Below are positions 33,745 to 46,350 of a stretch of 64,000 nucleotides of DNA, piece by piece (position 1 is the stretch's first letter; each line of letters opens with the position of its first letter). Both the position numbers and the translations under genes were made by a program. The notes under the pieces are model-generated. The model saw only the letters and a program-made list of their open reading frames with translations. It was not told the DNA's origin and ran no database searches. Source of the DNA: Metallyticus violacea (lineage: Eukaryota > Arthropoda > Insecta > Mantodea > Metallyticidae). The DNA lies in the NCBI GenBank assembly GCA_030762175.1, contig CM060846.1, forward strand, positions 186,860,041 through 186,924,040. The letters run 5' to 3'.

Positions 33745-33895
33745 CTAAAGTCCCTGTCTACCTACCCGCAGTCACCACTCATGGGACCTGGTTGCCCAGT
33801 GGTTTTCCTAATACATTCCTGCTTCCTGAAAGTCCCCCAGTGGTACGTAGGCACAACAATCAGCGGTGAGCAAGGTTGAAGTACCAAAACATCCT
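33745..33895 (+). repeat. SINE family C, distal part
   Basis: 'ctgtctacctacccgcag', 'gtacgtaggcacaacaat' and 'gcggtgagcaagg' parallel 'ccgtctacttctgcccag', 'ggacgtaggcgcaaaggg' and 'ccgtgagcacgg' in the copy at 21205-21330. Confidence 0.5.
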
Positions 33896-33899
33896 TCTC

Positions 33900-35345
33900 C
33901 GCCCCAAATAAACCAATCCATCCTGGTACTTTAAGCGAAGGTCTGCATCGTTAGATATCATCTTTATTTTCAATGCTTGAACTCGAATATTTTGCTGTTT
34001 TCTATTTCTCTATTTGGTTTTACAGCATAGAAAACTTAATTTCCAACTGTGGACTTCTTGAGCCTAGTATAAAATGTAATTGCACCTGGGCATTTTCTTC
34101 AAATTAACTGAGCGGAATGCCGCATAAAACCCAACCGGTTAGTACTCATTAAAATTTGAAAACTACATTATGCATTACGAATTCAGTATTTTAAGCTGTT
34201 ATACTACCATGGGAGATGTACGTGTATTTTATTTGGTTATATTCATGGTATGGATGGTGATCAGCAACATTATTCACACTATAATGAAAAAATACACATT
34301 TTATTTTAATTCATGGACACTGTTTCTACTTATAAAACGTACATTAATATTCGGTAAGTATTATGCATTGCAAAGCAATAGCAATTTTAACAAATACGGT
34401 TTATGAGAACCAATAAGTAATACTTTATTCAATATTTCTGTAATTTTGCACGTTCATCATTAAATTGAAATTGGAATTCATGGACTATTTATTTTTGAAT
34501 TTCATTAATTTTAACTTTTGATGATATAAAGTTTCAGCAAGAACTGTTTTAATGCAATCCAGCTGCTATAAATATCTCCATTGCTTTATATTTAAAATTA
34601 CCTTCAAGTTTCCTTTTTAATTCTTTCTATTTTAAGTTAAAATAATAAAAGCAACATAAAGAATAAAAATTATTGAAAAACTAAAATATACAGCTTTGGA
34701 AAGCTTTCCATTTGACTCATTCGTTAGTGGGGGTATAGCCCTTGCAGGGAACATATATCAGAGTGCCTCTGAGGTGTAAACTAGCTGTAAAAGTGTATAG
34801 AATATAAAATTTGTACCACGAGTTGTCCTGAAATAAGTTGGAGCTTGTATGAAATAGGCTATTAAAGAAAAGTGGCTTCGAGAAATTCAACTTTACACTT
34901 GTTGTAAAAGAATATCAATAGAATTTTGTGCAGAAAATAACATTGCGAGAACTGTGAAAATTTTATTTCTGAAGTGCTTTACCCATACGTATAAAACAGG
35001 ATGGACATTTAATTTAGATTTATTTTCATGATATAATGGTTTATTATAAATTAAGTTTATGTGATAAGTACGTGTGTTATAATTATGTGCTTTTAATATT
35101 AATTCAATGATTTCATTTCAAAGCATTGTGCTCAACGTTCCAATGTAACCCGAAAGATGTTAGTAAGCATAGTACCTGAAATCTCTGTACGTGCTTCCTT
35201 CAGGTCCTGCAAATCAATTATGTTGGTTTTGTACATTCGTGACTTCATAAAACCCCTAAGCAAAAAGGGCGTCAATTCCGGTGAAAGTGATAACCATATT
35301 CGAGATGAACCTGTGCCTATCCATTTGTTGGGAAATCATGTTCCC
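33900..35345. other. AT-rich intronic DNA, no gene
   Basis: Nothing recognised. Confidence 0.5.
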
Positions 35346-35349
35346 TTAC

Positions 35350-35626
35350 ATCCAAACCTCCACGGGTGGCCGAGGTCGTTAAGGCGAGGACTGTGAGCGG
35401 GAGGTCTAGGGCTCGAATCCGTCAGGACCGTCCTCCCTGACTGAGGTTTTTTACAGGTTTTCCTCAGTCCTCATAAACGGCAAATGCCGGGAAGGTACCC
35501 TAAACTTAGTCCTGGAACATTTCCTTCCTTAAAAAATCATTTCCTGATATATCATTTCATCTCATGTGTCATCAGTGTCACCGCCTGAGGTGCCTCAGTA
35601 GTACAAACGGGCGTTAAACACTAATT
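35350..35626 (+). repeat. SINE family B (tRNA-derived), full copy
   Basis: The head 'gggtggccgaggtcgttaag' (box A of a Leu/Ser-type tRNA) and 'gggctcgaatccg' (box B) is followed by 'ctgactgaggttttttacag', 'ggcaaatgccgggaaggta' and the tail 'aaacgggcgttaaacacta'. Almost the same sequence is found at 63315-63580. Confidence 0.9.
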
Positions 35627-36125
35627 AAAAATCTTTCTCCAAAGCAAAATGACAATGTGCTCCATCTTTCTTAAAGGCAAGGATGACGAAAATGCCATCT
35701 GATATTGACGAGTAAATTTCTGTTGCATCTCTGTATATGTCAAGTCGCGCAATCAAGCATTGATATAGTTCAAACATTTAGCAATGATAGTATGAAATAA
35801 AGAATAAAAGTAAAAACATTTAATTTTTAAAACTCTATGACTTTGTGACACAGTAATTCGAAATGGATGGTGGCCATGTTGAAATAAGAAAAAATACATA
35901 TATACCTACAATATCTACCTGCTGTATGTCTTTTAATTTACGAAAATACATTATTTCATGTAAATGAGTCAAAACAATAAATATGTTTAAGTATCTAAAA
36001 TATTCCGAAGTGCGAAGGAAACCAATCAAAAATAAGGATTTCCTCATCTAGTAGCTAAACTAGATACAATTGTGTATCAGCTGTTGTTTGCTGTAGTTGA
36101 CTATAGTTCTCTGTAAGAAGCGGTT

Positions 36126-36411
36126 ATTAATTTTCAGTCGGTCCCGCTGGTCCTGCCTCGTAAAACCAAGATCGCGGGTTCAGTCCGGGCTAGGGTCGAT
36201 GGATTTTTTCGAGCGTAAAATTTCTGAAGGGAAGGAAAGCCGTGGGTCCCGTGTCATAGATTTATGGCACAAAAAAGAATCTCAAGCCTGAAAGAAGAGG
36301 CCTCTGAGCAAAATTTATCGGCCGTTTCAAGCCCTGAATTGAATTGGGACACCTGGGATGCTAAAGAGCGTCCGTAAATAAACCAAATCAATTAACAATA
36401 TTAATTTTCAG
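36126..36411 (+). repeat. SINE family A with 12-bp TSD
   Basis: The element proper is 36138-36399, between two identical copies of ATTAATTTTCAG (36126-36137 and 36400-36411). Head: 'tcggtcccgctggtcctgc', box B-like 'gcgggttcagtccgg'. Body: 'tctcaagcctgaaagaaga'. End: 'taaagagcgtccgtaaata'. The box A region is slightly shortened compared with the 9043 copy. Confidence 0.88.
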
Positions 36412-37615
36412 CTAAGCTGGGATCCTTCATGTGTTTTGCGTTACTAGTATTAGCAGAATGTGGTTTGGCAGCGGTTGAAGACTATGCTAGGCAGTGATCG
36501 AATGATGTGCAGAAAAAGTGCTAGATGGTCCAGTCTGCATGTTTTTAAATTAAATTTAAACATGAAATATTTTTAAAATACAATTTTTATAGTTTGTACC
36601 GCAACTTCTCTTTATCAGTAGGAGTTGACATTTTAACTTGAGAAATTTAAGCAACAACTGAAGAGCAAATGAAAATTAATATCTGTGAATTTTTGAGCCA
36701 CCTCTGTCTCCTTTAGATTACTCTACATCGTATATTGTCTACAGCAGCGGAGAAAATGTGCATTGAAATATAATTAGACCATACTACTTGATTAATGTTT
36801 TTATCTGAAATTTTCCTCAACGAAATGGGAAAGCTATGGACACTCTGTTCTTAGGTTGATATAGAGATATATGCTTAAGTTGTCCATTAAGGCCATTATA
36901 GTGTTTTGGTGATATAGGTAAATAGCGAGAACGTTATCGATGAATAAATTAATAAGATTTAAATCACATTTTGCAATACCCCTTCTGCTTTCAGTACTTA
37001 TTTTAGAGCATAAATGACCTGTTTGTTTGCTATTTTGAGGATTATGAATACTCGTAAATCCAGGCTCTGTACATTACATGGAATTCGTTTTAACTCGGTT
37101 GGATAGCCTGCGGGAGATCAGCATGGGAGTTATTTATCAATGGCATAGATATATACGTTGGCTTTACCGCCGGTAGTCACTAACAAGCTGGACGTCTGAT
37201 ATTAATGCACAAGCTATTACTGCGTATTCCCATCTTAAATACGTATATGAAAAGCATATTTCTTTGACAATTCGTTTTACAGAATCGTTTCTCTCCTTCA
37301 AGGTTTTTGGACACTTTTGTTAAGCTACAGCATTAGAAGAGCAATGAAAGTTTAATCCGTTTGCAAATTAACAGCTGAAATATGAATGCCTATAAGTATC
37401 GAGTGTCTACAGGAAAAATGTGTTAATAAAACTATGAATGTAAAGTTAGCAAAATAATAATAGTTTTACAGAGAGCTTGATTAAAAGTTTAAAAGCATTG
37501 CTGTAGTTATAAATTATAATCGATTTTTTTATATAATGCGGTAACTGGAAATAAATGAGACAGAGATAACATTACACGTATAAGTGGAAGGTCATTATTC
37601 ATTGTTAATAACACA
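36412..37615. other. AT-rich intronic DNA, no gene
   Basis: Only a 60-bp direct repeat partner (37034-37093) stands out. Confidence 0.5.
37034..37093 (+). repeat. Direct repeat, left copy
   Basis: Shares 'taaatccaggctctgtac' and 'tggaattcgttttaa' with 38353-38413; about 85% alike over 60 bases. The pair brackets the RTE-like LINE fragment. Confidence 0.7.
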
Positions 37616-37619
37616 AACC

Positions 37620-38310
37620 GAAAAAATAACGAAAATACTTCTGCTCGAAAATGTTTTGGACTTTCCAATCCGTTCCCGCTCCATATTTTCTGCCCATCTC
37701 TTAATTGGTTTTCTCTGATTTTGTCTTCCTTTGGGTTGGTACTGTAGTATTATTTTACGATTTATGCTGTCTGGCATCCTATCTGCATAATATTTCCAAC
37801 TTTTCCTGTATTTATTGATTTTGCGATTTTTTCCTTAGCTTTTAATTCTCGTCTGATCTCATATTGTGCATTCTTTTTATCTAGTTTAATGAATGCAGCT
37901 ATTGATCTTACATTTATCATTTTTAGTATTTGTAGTCTAAAATTGAATTTTATGGTTATTGTTTGGGTTTCTAATCCATATGTTAGAATTGGAATTGCCA
38001 TGGCTTTGTAAAATTGTACTATGCAATCTTTGCGGGCTTTATTTTAAGTGTCCGGTTTAATGCTCCTATGGAGTAACTAAATTAATTTATTTTATCTGTT
38101 GTCTTTTTCATTTTAGTGCTAAACATTATGCGCCTTATTTAAACTGTAATATTTGTTGAATAATCATGTTATTTAGTATTATATTTATCTAAAGGCCGCA
38201 GTATTAGATTTATTAGCAGATATTTTAATTTCACGACCTTTAGAAATGATATTTAAACAGTAGACCATTTCTGCAAATCATCTTCAGTAGTGGATAATAA
38301 AATCTTAATC
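37620..38310 (-). pseudogene. RTE/L2-like LINE reverse transcriptase, C-terminal fragment
   Basis: On the minus strand, past several stops, the frame gives TTEDDLQ and KISANKSNTAAF (RT palm/thumb), then MAIPILTYGLETQTIT, KKNAQYEIRRELKAKEK and finally YQPKGRQNQRKPIKRWAEN. The order and words (ILTYG-ET, RRELK, PKGRR-RP-KRW) match the C-terminal region of RTE-type and related insect LINE proteins. The 5' part is missing and at least four breaks are present. Confidence 0.7.
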
Positions 38311-38352
38311 TGCCAATGGTGTTGTTTTAAATTTTTTCCCTGGTTACTTACC

Positions 38353-38413
38353 ATTTTGAGAAGTATGAACCCACTTAAATCCAGGCTCTGTACGTTACGT
38401 GGAATTCGTTTTT
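38353..38413 (+). repeat. Direct repeat, right copy
   Basis: Partner of 37034-37093. Confidence 0.7.
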
Positions 38414-40725
38414 AATGGAAATTGCCGATTTAAACATCGATTGGATTGTGCTCCATTAGATGGAAATAGGTTTCGTAGAACGATAGTGCTTTATAAATTC
38501 GGTTAAATGATTCTGTAAATGATATTTTTCGAATCATTAGTCGTTTGAAATTTATCAGTATCAACTTTGTAATTCAGCTACCCCCAAATGCAATCAATAA
38601 ATCATAACCAAAGCAAACGTTTGAATTAAAATATGTGTGTGAAATGTGTGTCGCAGCTGTACCAGTAGTTTTCTTTCATTAAAAAAAAAATCAATACAAT
38701 CTTATATACAACGACACAAATGTTTCGGCTGGGTTATGGAAATAATTGCGTCTTAATTTTAATATTACTACATTTAATTCTTAGACGATTCTCCTAAATG
38801 AAATACATACGATAATTCGTTGTTTTATGTTGATTGCACATTCAACTCAAGTCCTACAAGAAAACGAATATTTTTAAAATGCTTTCTTCTTTCTGCTGTT
38901 TTCGTACCCTCGCAGGCAATTGCGCAAAGGTTGTATCCGGTGTAATTTGCATGCCATCAGCGCGCGATAAATAAATCGTTTAGATTCAATCCTACTGGTC
39001 TCTATGGTGTTTTTCAACTTAAAAATAATACATGGTGTGAGGGATGTTTTTTTAAACAATGAAATGCGTTATCAACTATAGCAGAAATAGGGAAAGCATA
39101 TTTTAAAGAAACTATAACAAAGGAAAATAAATAAAGAAATGAGAGAATAGCATACAATTCCAGCTGCATTTTTCACTTCATAATAATATAATTGTTACTG
39201 AGACCAAGTGAGTACGTTCGAATCCGGCGGAGGACTGCGAGAGTTTTCATACATATCGTTGCTTACCAGTATATTCTTCTTAGGCAGAATAAAGCTGGTC
39301 ATCTCGATAATGGATTTGCTACACTGGAAAATATAATAAATACCCTTAAAATAGATGAACGACCCTTTCATTTGCGATATTTTCAGTTTTATGTGCCGAA
39401 TGGTGTTAGCGGCCGTTTACTTTATGGATAGATGTCACGAAGGCAAACCAAATGGGTGAACCGAAATAATCTGCTAGTCTTTCATTCGATCGTTGGAGTT
39501 TAAAAAACTTCACCTACATGGTGTCTCACACCAAAAATTGATTCCATCTCTATATCATCTGAAAGTGATATGTATATACATGTGATATATATATATATGA
39601 AAGTATCTGGCTTCTGTGCCAGATACTTTGCACAAAAGGAGATGTTAGCAGACAAATCTGGTACTTCTGGGGCCACATTTCTAGACACGCCCCTGGCTCA
39701 ATGGTTTAGAGCACATGTCCATAACGACCTGCAAAACAGAAATACCTATCTTACAATCATGCCAGGACTCCCGAGGGATATTTAAATTTTTTTTAATCGA
39801 TAGACAGTTCAGTGCCCCAGTAGTAGTGAAATTATTCCCTTAGCCTGTACAGCGATATTGAGCTTTTCTTATGACTCTGATCCCAACGCTTAAATGACAA
39901 AAATGTCCTCCATCGCAACTAAAATCACTGTCATGAATGTCTAGGAAATCGGATTACGAAATAAATATATACATCTAGAGGAAAGCATACAATATATAAA
40001 GTTAGGAACTATTTCTAAAGGTTTTATTTTTTAATGGTACTTACGGTCTTTCTACTACAGCGGTTTCTAAAGGTGAGTGCTTGAAGATACACGTTTCTAA
40101 ATAAGTTCGTCTTAGCTGTCATGATCTGCCGTTTGTTTCACTGCCTAATCCCAAACACAACACTTATTTGTAAATATTCTTAAATGTAAACTCCGGCTTT
40201 ATTGTAAATTCATGTATCATTTGCTGTAGTTATTCTGAGATTCGCATATGCTTATCCATTTGCTTTTCATTGGGCCCACTTTAACTGAGTCATCAGCGTA
40301 TGGAAAATTCTTAGGTACATTGTTAAAACAAGGTAATGAATATAGCACATTCTTTACAATGAGTTTCGATAAAATACCAAAATGAATACTGCAACAAAAC
40401 TCATGTTACCAATTTTGAAAGCCAGAAATATTATTTTTTTTCCGCATGCCTTCTTTTTGTGTACGATTGAGCTTCGTTTGAACTGGCAGCCCAAGACCAC
40501 GTGTTTGCTAAGTATTGTTTTGCTCCAAAGGAACAACAGACCAAATTTTCATCAATAATATACGAAGTGTTGTGTAATCAGCTTCAAACATTTTTGCTTG
40601 TGGCTGTTACTACTAAAAAGGTATCTGCTTGAAAAATTGTTTCGTAAAATCTGCAGTTGTACTTTGGTATATTTAAGAACTTATGAGAAAACTTAGTAAA
40701 GTAAGAAAGGTGTTTTTATTTTTGA
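38414..40725. other. Intronic DNA, no gene
   Basis: A strong short hairpin lies at 39600-39629. A stretch near 39693 ('tggctcaatggtttagagc') resembles a tRNA box A, but no box B follows. Nothing else. Confidence 0.5.
39600..39629. other. Perfect 12-bp hairpin with 6-base loop
   Basis: AAAGTATCTGGC, loop TTCTGT, GCCAGATACTTT. All twelve pairs are Watson-Crick. It lies just after a (TA)n run. Could be the centre of a foldback element or a chance palindrome. Confidence 0.8.
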
Positions 40726-40727
40726 GT

Positions 40728-40771
40728 AGTGTTTAACGCCCGTTTTTACTACTGAGGCACCACAGGCGGCA
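40728..40771 (-). repeat. SINE family B, tail only
   Basis: Reverse complement ends 'tactgaggcaccacaggc'-type sequence and 'aaaaacgggcgttaaacac', as at the 3' end of the full copies. Confidence 0.6.
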
Positions 40772-41645
40772 AGAAAGCTGTGAAATGTAATAACGCACCT
40801 TGCAAATTTTAAAGGGTCGTTAGCGAAATAGAAAGCTACTATGGATTCCAATGTTTGGTGTTACTGATTTCCCCTTTGACTTTTATTAATGTAACACCTA
40901 GGATTTTTTCATTCATCTTGAATTCAACAATTGTAGAAAAGGACTCAGCAGGGTAATCAATTATATCTTTTCGGGGATTAAGATTTAAATAACTTCATTT
41001 TCTTAGAAAAGAAACTCAGGGTTTAGTTTATCGAGATGTTTCGTGTGTGACTAAGCGATGTGTCAGTATAGCTCACCTTGTTAGATTTGAACTAGTTCTT
41101 CCGGTTACACCCCTACGGGTGTTTCTAGATTTAGCGACCGTTGACAGAAGCCCGTCTGCTACCAGTAATAAGGCCACTGGCCTGTTATTGGAGATGATCT
41201 CCATCTTTCTTGGGGGTTCACTTCGTGGTCCTGCTTTCCACTTTTCCTGCCTTACCCGAGTCAGATGGTCGCTGCACCATTAGAAATTTCTTACTCTTTT
41301 GTGAACGGCGACCACCACTGTTGGGACACACCTATTCAGCTGACTATTTGAATTATTTTTTTAAATTAATTTTATATCGAAAATATTTTGTGGCGTTCAC
41401 AATGTGTAACTTTTATAGTGACTCAGTAATAATGTTTTATTTTTTGTAAATAGTTGCTCATTCCTCAGTTTCACTCGTAATAAAACTCGAAAATGACCCC
41501 CGAGATAACCTTTCTTAAGAGCAGTTAAAGCAACTAGCCGGAGCACCTAATCACATCATTATTGGCCCACGACCTAGGAACAAAACCGCTTCAGTTCATA
41601 AAGTGAGGACATATTCTACATTCATTTTGGCTACGTTTACTTCAC
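40772..41645. other. Intronic DNA, unclassified GC-richer island
   Basis: Positions 41050-41345 are less AT-rich than the flanks and carry two overlapping frames of about 80 codons, but no motif is recognised. Confidence 0.4.
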
Positions 41646-41654
41646 TTAACAGTA

Positions 41655-41885
41655 TTTAGCGCTTGTTTTAGCACTGTGGTATCACACTCGGTGGGCACTG
41701 ATGAAATGACAAACTGTGAGAGTAATTTTCTTTAGGAAGGAAGGGTTCCAAATCCAAGTTTAGTGCATTTACGGTCATTTATCATTGATGAGGACTAACG
41801 AAAACTTGGAAAAGTCCTCAGTTAGGTTCTAGCGGGACTCGAAACGTAAACCTTTCGTTCACAAGTATATACCTGGGCCATCCTT
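41655..41885 (-). repeat. SINE family B, diverged full-length copy
   Basis: The minus strand gives box B-like 'gtttcgagtcccgctagaac', 'actgaggacttttccaag', 'taaatgaccgtaaatgcac' and a tail with 'accgagtgtgatacca'. Clearly older than the 35350 and 63315 copies. Confidence 0.6.
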
Positions 41886-42479
41886 TGGTTTACTTCACTT
41901 CATTGACACAAATTAGGATTCAAGAAAAACCTAAATGCCATGATTCTTCATAGTTGTAATGCGTTGTTGCCGAAAATAATGGAATCTCAGCTAAAGCAAA
42001 CTATATGCCTCGAAAGAATTTATTTTCAGAAGTAGTCTGTATCCGTTTTACAATAGCAAAACTCATATTCACTTCCTTGAAAGCTCAGCATTATTATCTC
42101 ATCCCTATGTCGTGTATGGCTTATTGTGTTTTTGAACTTAGTAATGTCGTCCGCTTTATTAGCAACAAGTAGGATACCAAGTCTACTTTCACACTGAGGC
42201 ATACATTTGCCATATTTATTGTTTGGGTAGAATTTCTTTGCTTTAAGAGACATAATTGATATAAGTAGTTGCCTTCAATTTTTCTGTCACCGTGCTGGAG
42301 TGCATGTAACTTGATAACTTGAAAGTTCTCCTGCCTGTCTTAGTATTTTCCCACTCGTGCTGCCATTCTACTTTAGTTTATGTTATTTCCTGTAAGTTGT
42401 TACATTGACTGCCAATTATTAAATTTATTTTCTCCAAGTTACCTTTCTTCAACCAATAAACAGCGCCTCTTAAATTAAT

Positions 42480-44045
42480 AGTCAATTGGCCATATTACTG
42501 TAGCTACTAAAAAGGCCATGGTGGGTGAGGTGTTTAATTTCCCTGTAAATCTTATCAATACCTTCCTTAGCGATCTTCTTAGTAAAATTTTTATTTGTGT
42601 ATCCTTCATCAGCAGAGCCCAGACCCCTGCTCCCTAAGCCATTATTCCGTACGTATTCAGTATGTTTCCTAAAGTTTAATTTTTCGTCTAAATAAATTCC
42701 CAAATATTTTGCTTCTCTTGGTGTCTTTTATTTTGGTTGTATTTTATACATGGATCTCTTTCAAGATTGCCATTCAGAAGCATTTAGTCTGATTTAGTTG
42801 GAACAACTTGGAGTTTAGTTTTACTACATCAATTACTTAATTCATTAGTTAAGTTACTTGCTCTTCTTTCTATCTCTGCTCTATTGTTTCCTTTTATTAG
42901 AAATAAAAGATCGTCTGCATACAAGATAGTGTTAGTGATATTTTCGTCGTTGTTTAATTCATCTAAAAGAGTCTCCAAATCTATGTCCCAAAATTGGTCC
43001 TAGAATCGAGCCTTACGGACATCCCTTAGTTATATCTCAGTAAATCGTTTCTTCAGTACCTTTTACGTGAACCTTTCCGCCTTTGCAGTAATCCATTAAT
43101 ATGCGTATAAGCATTTACACATTTCCCCGTGATCTCTCAAATAGTACCGGCCACCATAAATTACCAAACGTTCCGGAAATGTCAATTAAAGTTCCACTTA
43201 AGTATTTTGAATATTTCAATAGGTTGTTTATGGTGTCTTGTGCCGATTTTCCTTTGCTAAAGCCGAATTGATTATTATTATTATTATTATTAATACCTGT
43301 AATGATCCTAAATACTTCTAATTTTTTTAACCGAGCTTTTCTAACATTTTACTAAGAGTATTTAGGAGACATATCCCTATACGTCTATATGATTTTGGCT
43401 CCTTAGAGTCCTTGTCGGCACTTTACTTTAAGATAATAACTTTTACTGATTTCCAGCAATAGGGGAAAGCGCCCTTTCCATAAACAATCATTAAAATGTC
43501 GAAACAGGATCGATGTAATTTTGTCTTCCAAATTTATCAGGACTGCATTACTTAAACCATCCGGTTCCTACTGCTTTATTATTTTTTAGTTTATATAGGT
43601 CGTTTTATTTCCAGAATATCAAAGGGGATTAATGTATTATTTCTATATATGTTGCTAATATATAATCTATTTTGAATATCAAGAATTTATCCATACTCTT
43701 ATCATCCTGGGGAAGTAACTTGTTCAAAAGAAAATTTACCGAGTTTTTCCAATCTGTAGTCATTTCTCCATTGTCTTTTTTTAATGTGTTCATAATTTTT
43801 GGTTACCTAATATTCTCCATAATAAGTTCATAGGGCATTTCCCATACAATGGTGTCTAATTCCTTTAATACGAAGTTTTCCATGAGTTTTTCCTGGATTC
43901 TACTAAGCTGGATTTATATTTTATTTTGGCTTCTCTATATATTTATGTTCCTCTCTCCTTTATTCCACAATTACCGATCTTCGATAAATTCTTTTAATTT
44001 TCTTACTTTGCTTCTTGCTTTTTGCAGTGCGTCCATCCAAATGGT
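42480..44045 (-). pseudogene. R1-like LINE ORF2 relic (linker, RT)
   Basis: Minus-strand fragments in order: ALQKARSKVRKLKEFIED and LNKLLPQDDKSM (linker between endonuclease and RT), QFGFSKGKSAQDTI, LIDISGTFGNLWWP (usual DISGAFDNLWWP of R1-type RT; the catalytic Asp is Gly here), ILYADDLLFLIKGNN with an intact YADD (near 42920), then YLDEKLNFRKHTEYV (thumb). Many stops and frameshifts. The N-terminal endonuclease and the C terminus are not recognised. Confidence 0.7.
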
Positions 44046-44166
44046 GGCATAATATTTCTTGGATCTGGTTGTGGGAACAGATTTATCTATCGCCTTTTGT
44101 ATTTTTGGACAGTGTTATTAGCATCCTTAAAACATAAAATGCGGAGAAAACAGGAATCCACAGAAT

Positions 44167-44210
<44 letters not shown>
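44167..44210. repeat. (TA)n(CA)n microsatellite
   Basis: TA dinucleotides grading into CA dinucleotides. It sits about 200 bases past the 3' end of the LINE relic at 44400-46350 and may mark its tail. Confidence 0.9.
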
Positions 44211-44399
44211 AATATTATGAAATAACCCTCCGCTTACCCCATCATGTTGCACTAAAAAAATTGATGCCATTAATAAGAGTTTTAAATTCATAACTATAGG
44301 GCACTAAAGGAGAAAAATACATAATTGATCACATATTTCTATAAACAAAAAATTAAAAATACCAGCAGAGATACCTTTAAAATATATAAGTAAAATTAT

Positions 44400-44718
44400 A
44401 TGTTATGTCCTCTCTAGCTAGAGCCTTTCTCATATCCACCTAATCTTCCTGATAAACTTACAGGGCCCTTGCCAATTATTCTTATCCCATATCAAATTTA
44501 GACATGTCGCCCTAATCCTCCTCGACCTCACAAAACTTTTGTACAGAATCTGCGACCTCCAGCCCTCTGTAGCTTCACATTCAGCAAGAATATGTACCCA
44601 ATTTTCCTTCTTATCACACATAGGTCACATTATTTTGCCTGCCTCAACCATAATTTTTTCCTTTCCATCTTGCGAAGAGCAGCCAGACCTGTGCAGTTTA
44701 GTCTTCTCCTGTCATTTC

Positions 44719-44772
<54 letters not shown>

Positions 44773-46350
44773 CCCTTCCTCATGTCCCTTTTAGTCCTGG
44801 TTGTAATTTTGACACTTTGCTAGAACACTCAGCTTTCACTGCCTCCCTAACAATATAAATTAATCTCCTTCTAACTTTCCTCCAAGCATTTAATCTATTT
44901 CTAACTCCCATTCCCCATACTCCTCCATTCCTATTCCAAATCCCTTTTACTTGTAGATACCCAGTTCCCAACTTCCAGGTTTTTCAGTAGTTTCTGGTAG
45001 CAAAAGAAGTTTACCTTTTTGCTTGCCCCCCTTATTAGGTCTAACCAGTATTTAATCGCATTAATTTTAAAATAAAATATTGTATCACAAATATTGCCGA
45101 ACTCTTATCATACCCGACAATTTGCCGCGCTCCTATCAACCCTTAGAATACTTTTCAGAAATTTAGTCTGAATGTTGTAGATTTTTTGCTCGCTGCCACT
45201 TCCATATTTCCGAACCATAACTTATTGTCGCTCTTATTTTTTAATTCTACATTTGTTGTAAAGTGCTGACCGGCATTTCCGGTACGCTCCCCATTGAAGT
45301 GAACAGCTCCCCCAGATGTCTCCTCGCCTTTCCTATTGTGTAGTATATTTGCCTTGACTATTTACTGTTCCTTGTTAAGATAATACCTAAACATATGCTG
45401 TTTTTATCATCCTAATTTTCTTTCCCCCGATAATACCAAAACTCTTCCTTGCTGAAAACTGACTCTTTTTTAAAAGTGACAGCCTTTGTTTTCTCCACAT
45501 TGACCGTGAGACCCCAGGTAGTGTAATAAACCTCCAGACTGTCAATGCATCTCTGTAATCCCATCACTGAAGTTGAGCATAATGCCACATAATGTGAATA
45601 CAATAGTGCCAGATTTTTCTCACCCCCACAATTGTTGCATCATAGCTTCACACAAATTCACTGCATTGTCACCTATGAACAAACTAAATAAAAGAGGGGA
45701 AAGACTACATCCTTGGTTAACTTCTATGTTAGAGTCCAGTTCTGGTATCATTATTCCCTCCGCACTTCACGCAGAAATTTACTCCTTCATAAATTGCCAT
45801 AAGAGTTTTCAGCATTTTATATGACAGCCCTTTCATTCTGCCATATGGTATTACGTGCCAGGGAATCAAATACTTGTTGAAAAAAACGACGAAAACAATA
45901 TAGGGTTTTCCTCTCTTGCACCCCACATATTTATTGTATCATAGTTTTTAAAATAAAAATGTTATCACAAGTTTTAAACCCTTGCCTAAATTCCGACTGA
46001 AACTTTGAACTTTTGTCCTGTTTCAAAAATCAGCGTTGTAGTCTTCATTGTAGAATTTTACAAAACATTTTCTTAAGAGCAGCAATAAATTTACACCCCA
46101 ATAATTATCTGGATTATTGACATCCCCCTTCCCTTGTAGATTGGATTAATCATTCCCGGATAATATAAATGATAATCCTATAACTAGATGGAAATTGTTA
46201 CCCTCTCCAGTTGGTCATGCCATTCTGGAGGGAGGAACGGATTAAAAGCAACACTAGGCAATATGGTGGCAGGCTTAATCTTAATACAATTGCTTAATGA
46301 GTGATACAAACTACTATCTTAATTTTCTTCCGTTAAGTCTTGAGTGGCAA
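44400..46350 (-). pseudogene. Second LINE relic (RT and C-terminal knuckle)
   Basis: Minus strand, in order: YKGKGDVNNPDNYWGVNLL (RT motif 1, near 46100), IPYGRMKGLSYKMLKTLMA and IYEGVNFCVKCGGN, VNQGCSLSPLLFSLFI (RT motif 5, near 45690), IDSLEVYYTTWGLTVNVEKT (thumb, near 45500) and finally ENWVHILAECEATEGW (knuckle, near 44560). A (TA)n run at 44721-44770 interrupts it. The catalytic YxDD is not readable. It differs in motif wording from the R1-like relic downstream, so it is a different family inserted in the same direction. Confidence 0.7.
44721..44770. repeat. (TA)n microsatellite
   Basis: Fifty bases of pure TA. Confidence 0.95.

Noticed and set aside
35350..35430. Possible functional tRNA-Leu gene
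   Set aside because: Box A and box B are present, but the acceptor stem does not close and the sequence continues into the SINE body.
39690..39780. tRNA-like box A word 'tggctcaatggtttagagc'
   Set aside because: No box B or acceptor stem at the expected distance; neither a tRNA gene nor a clear SINE.
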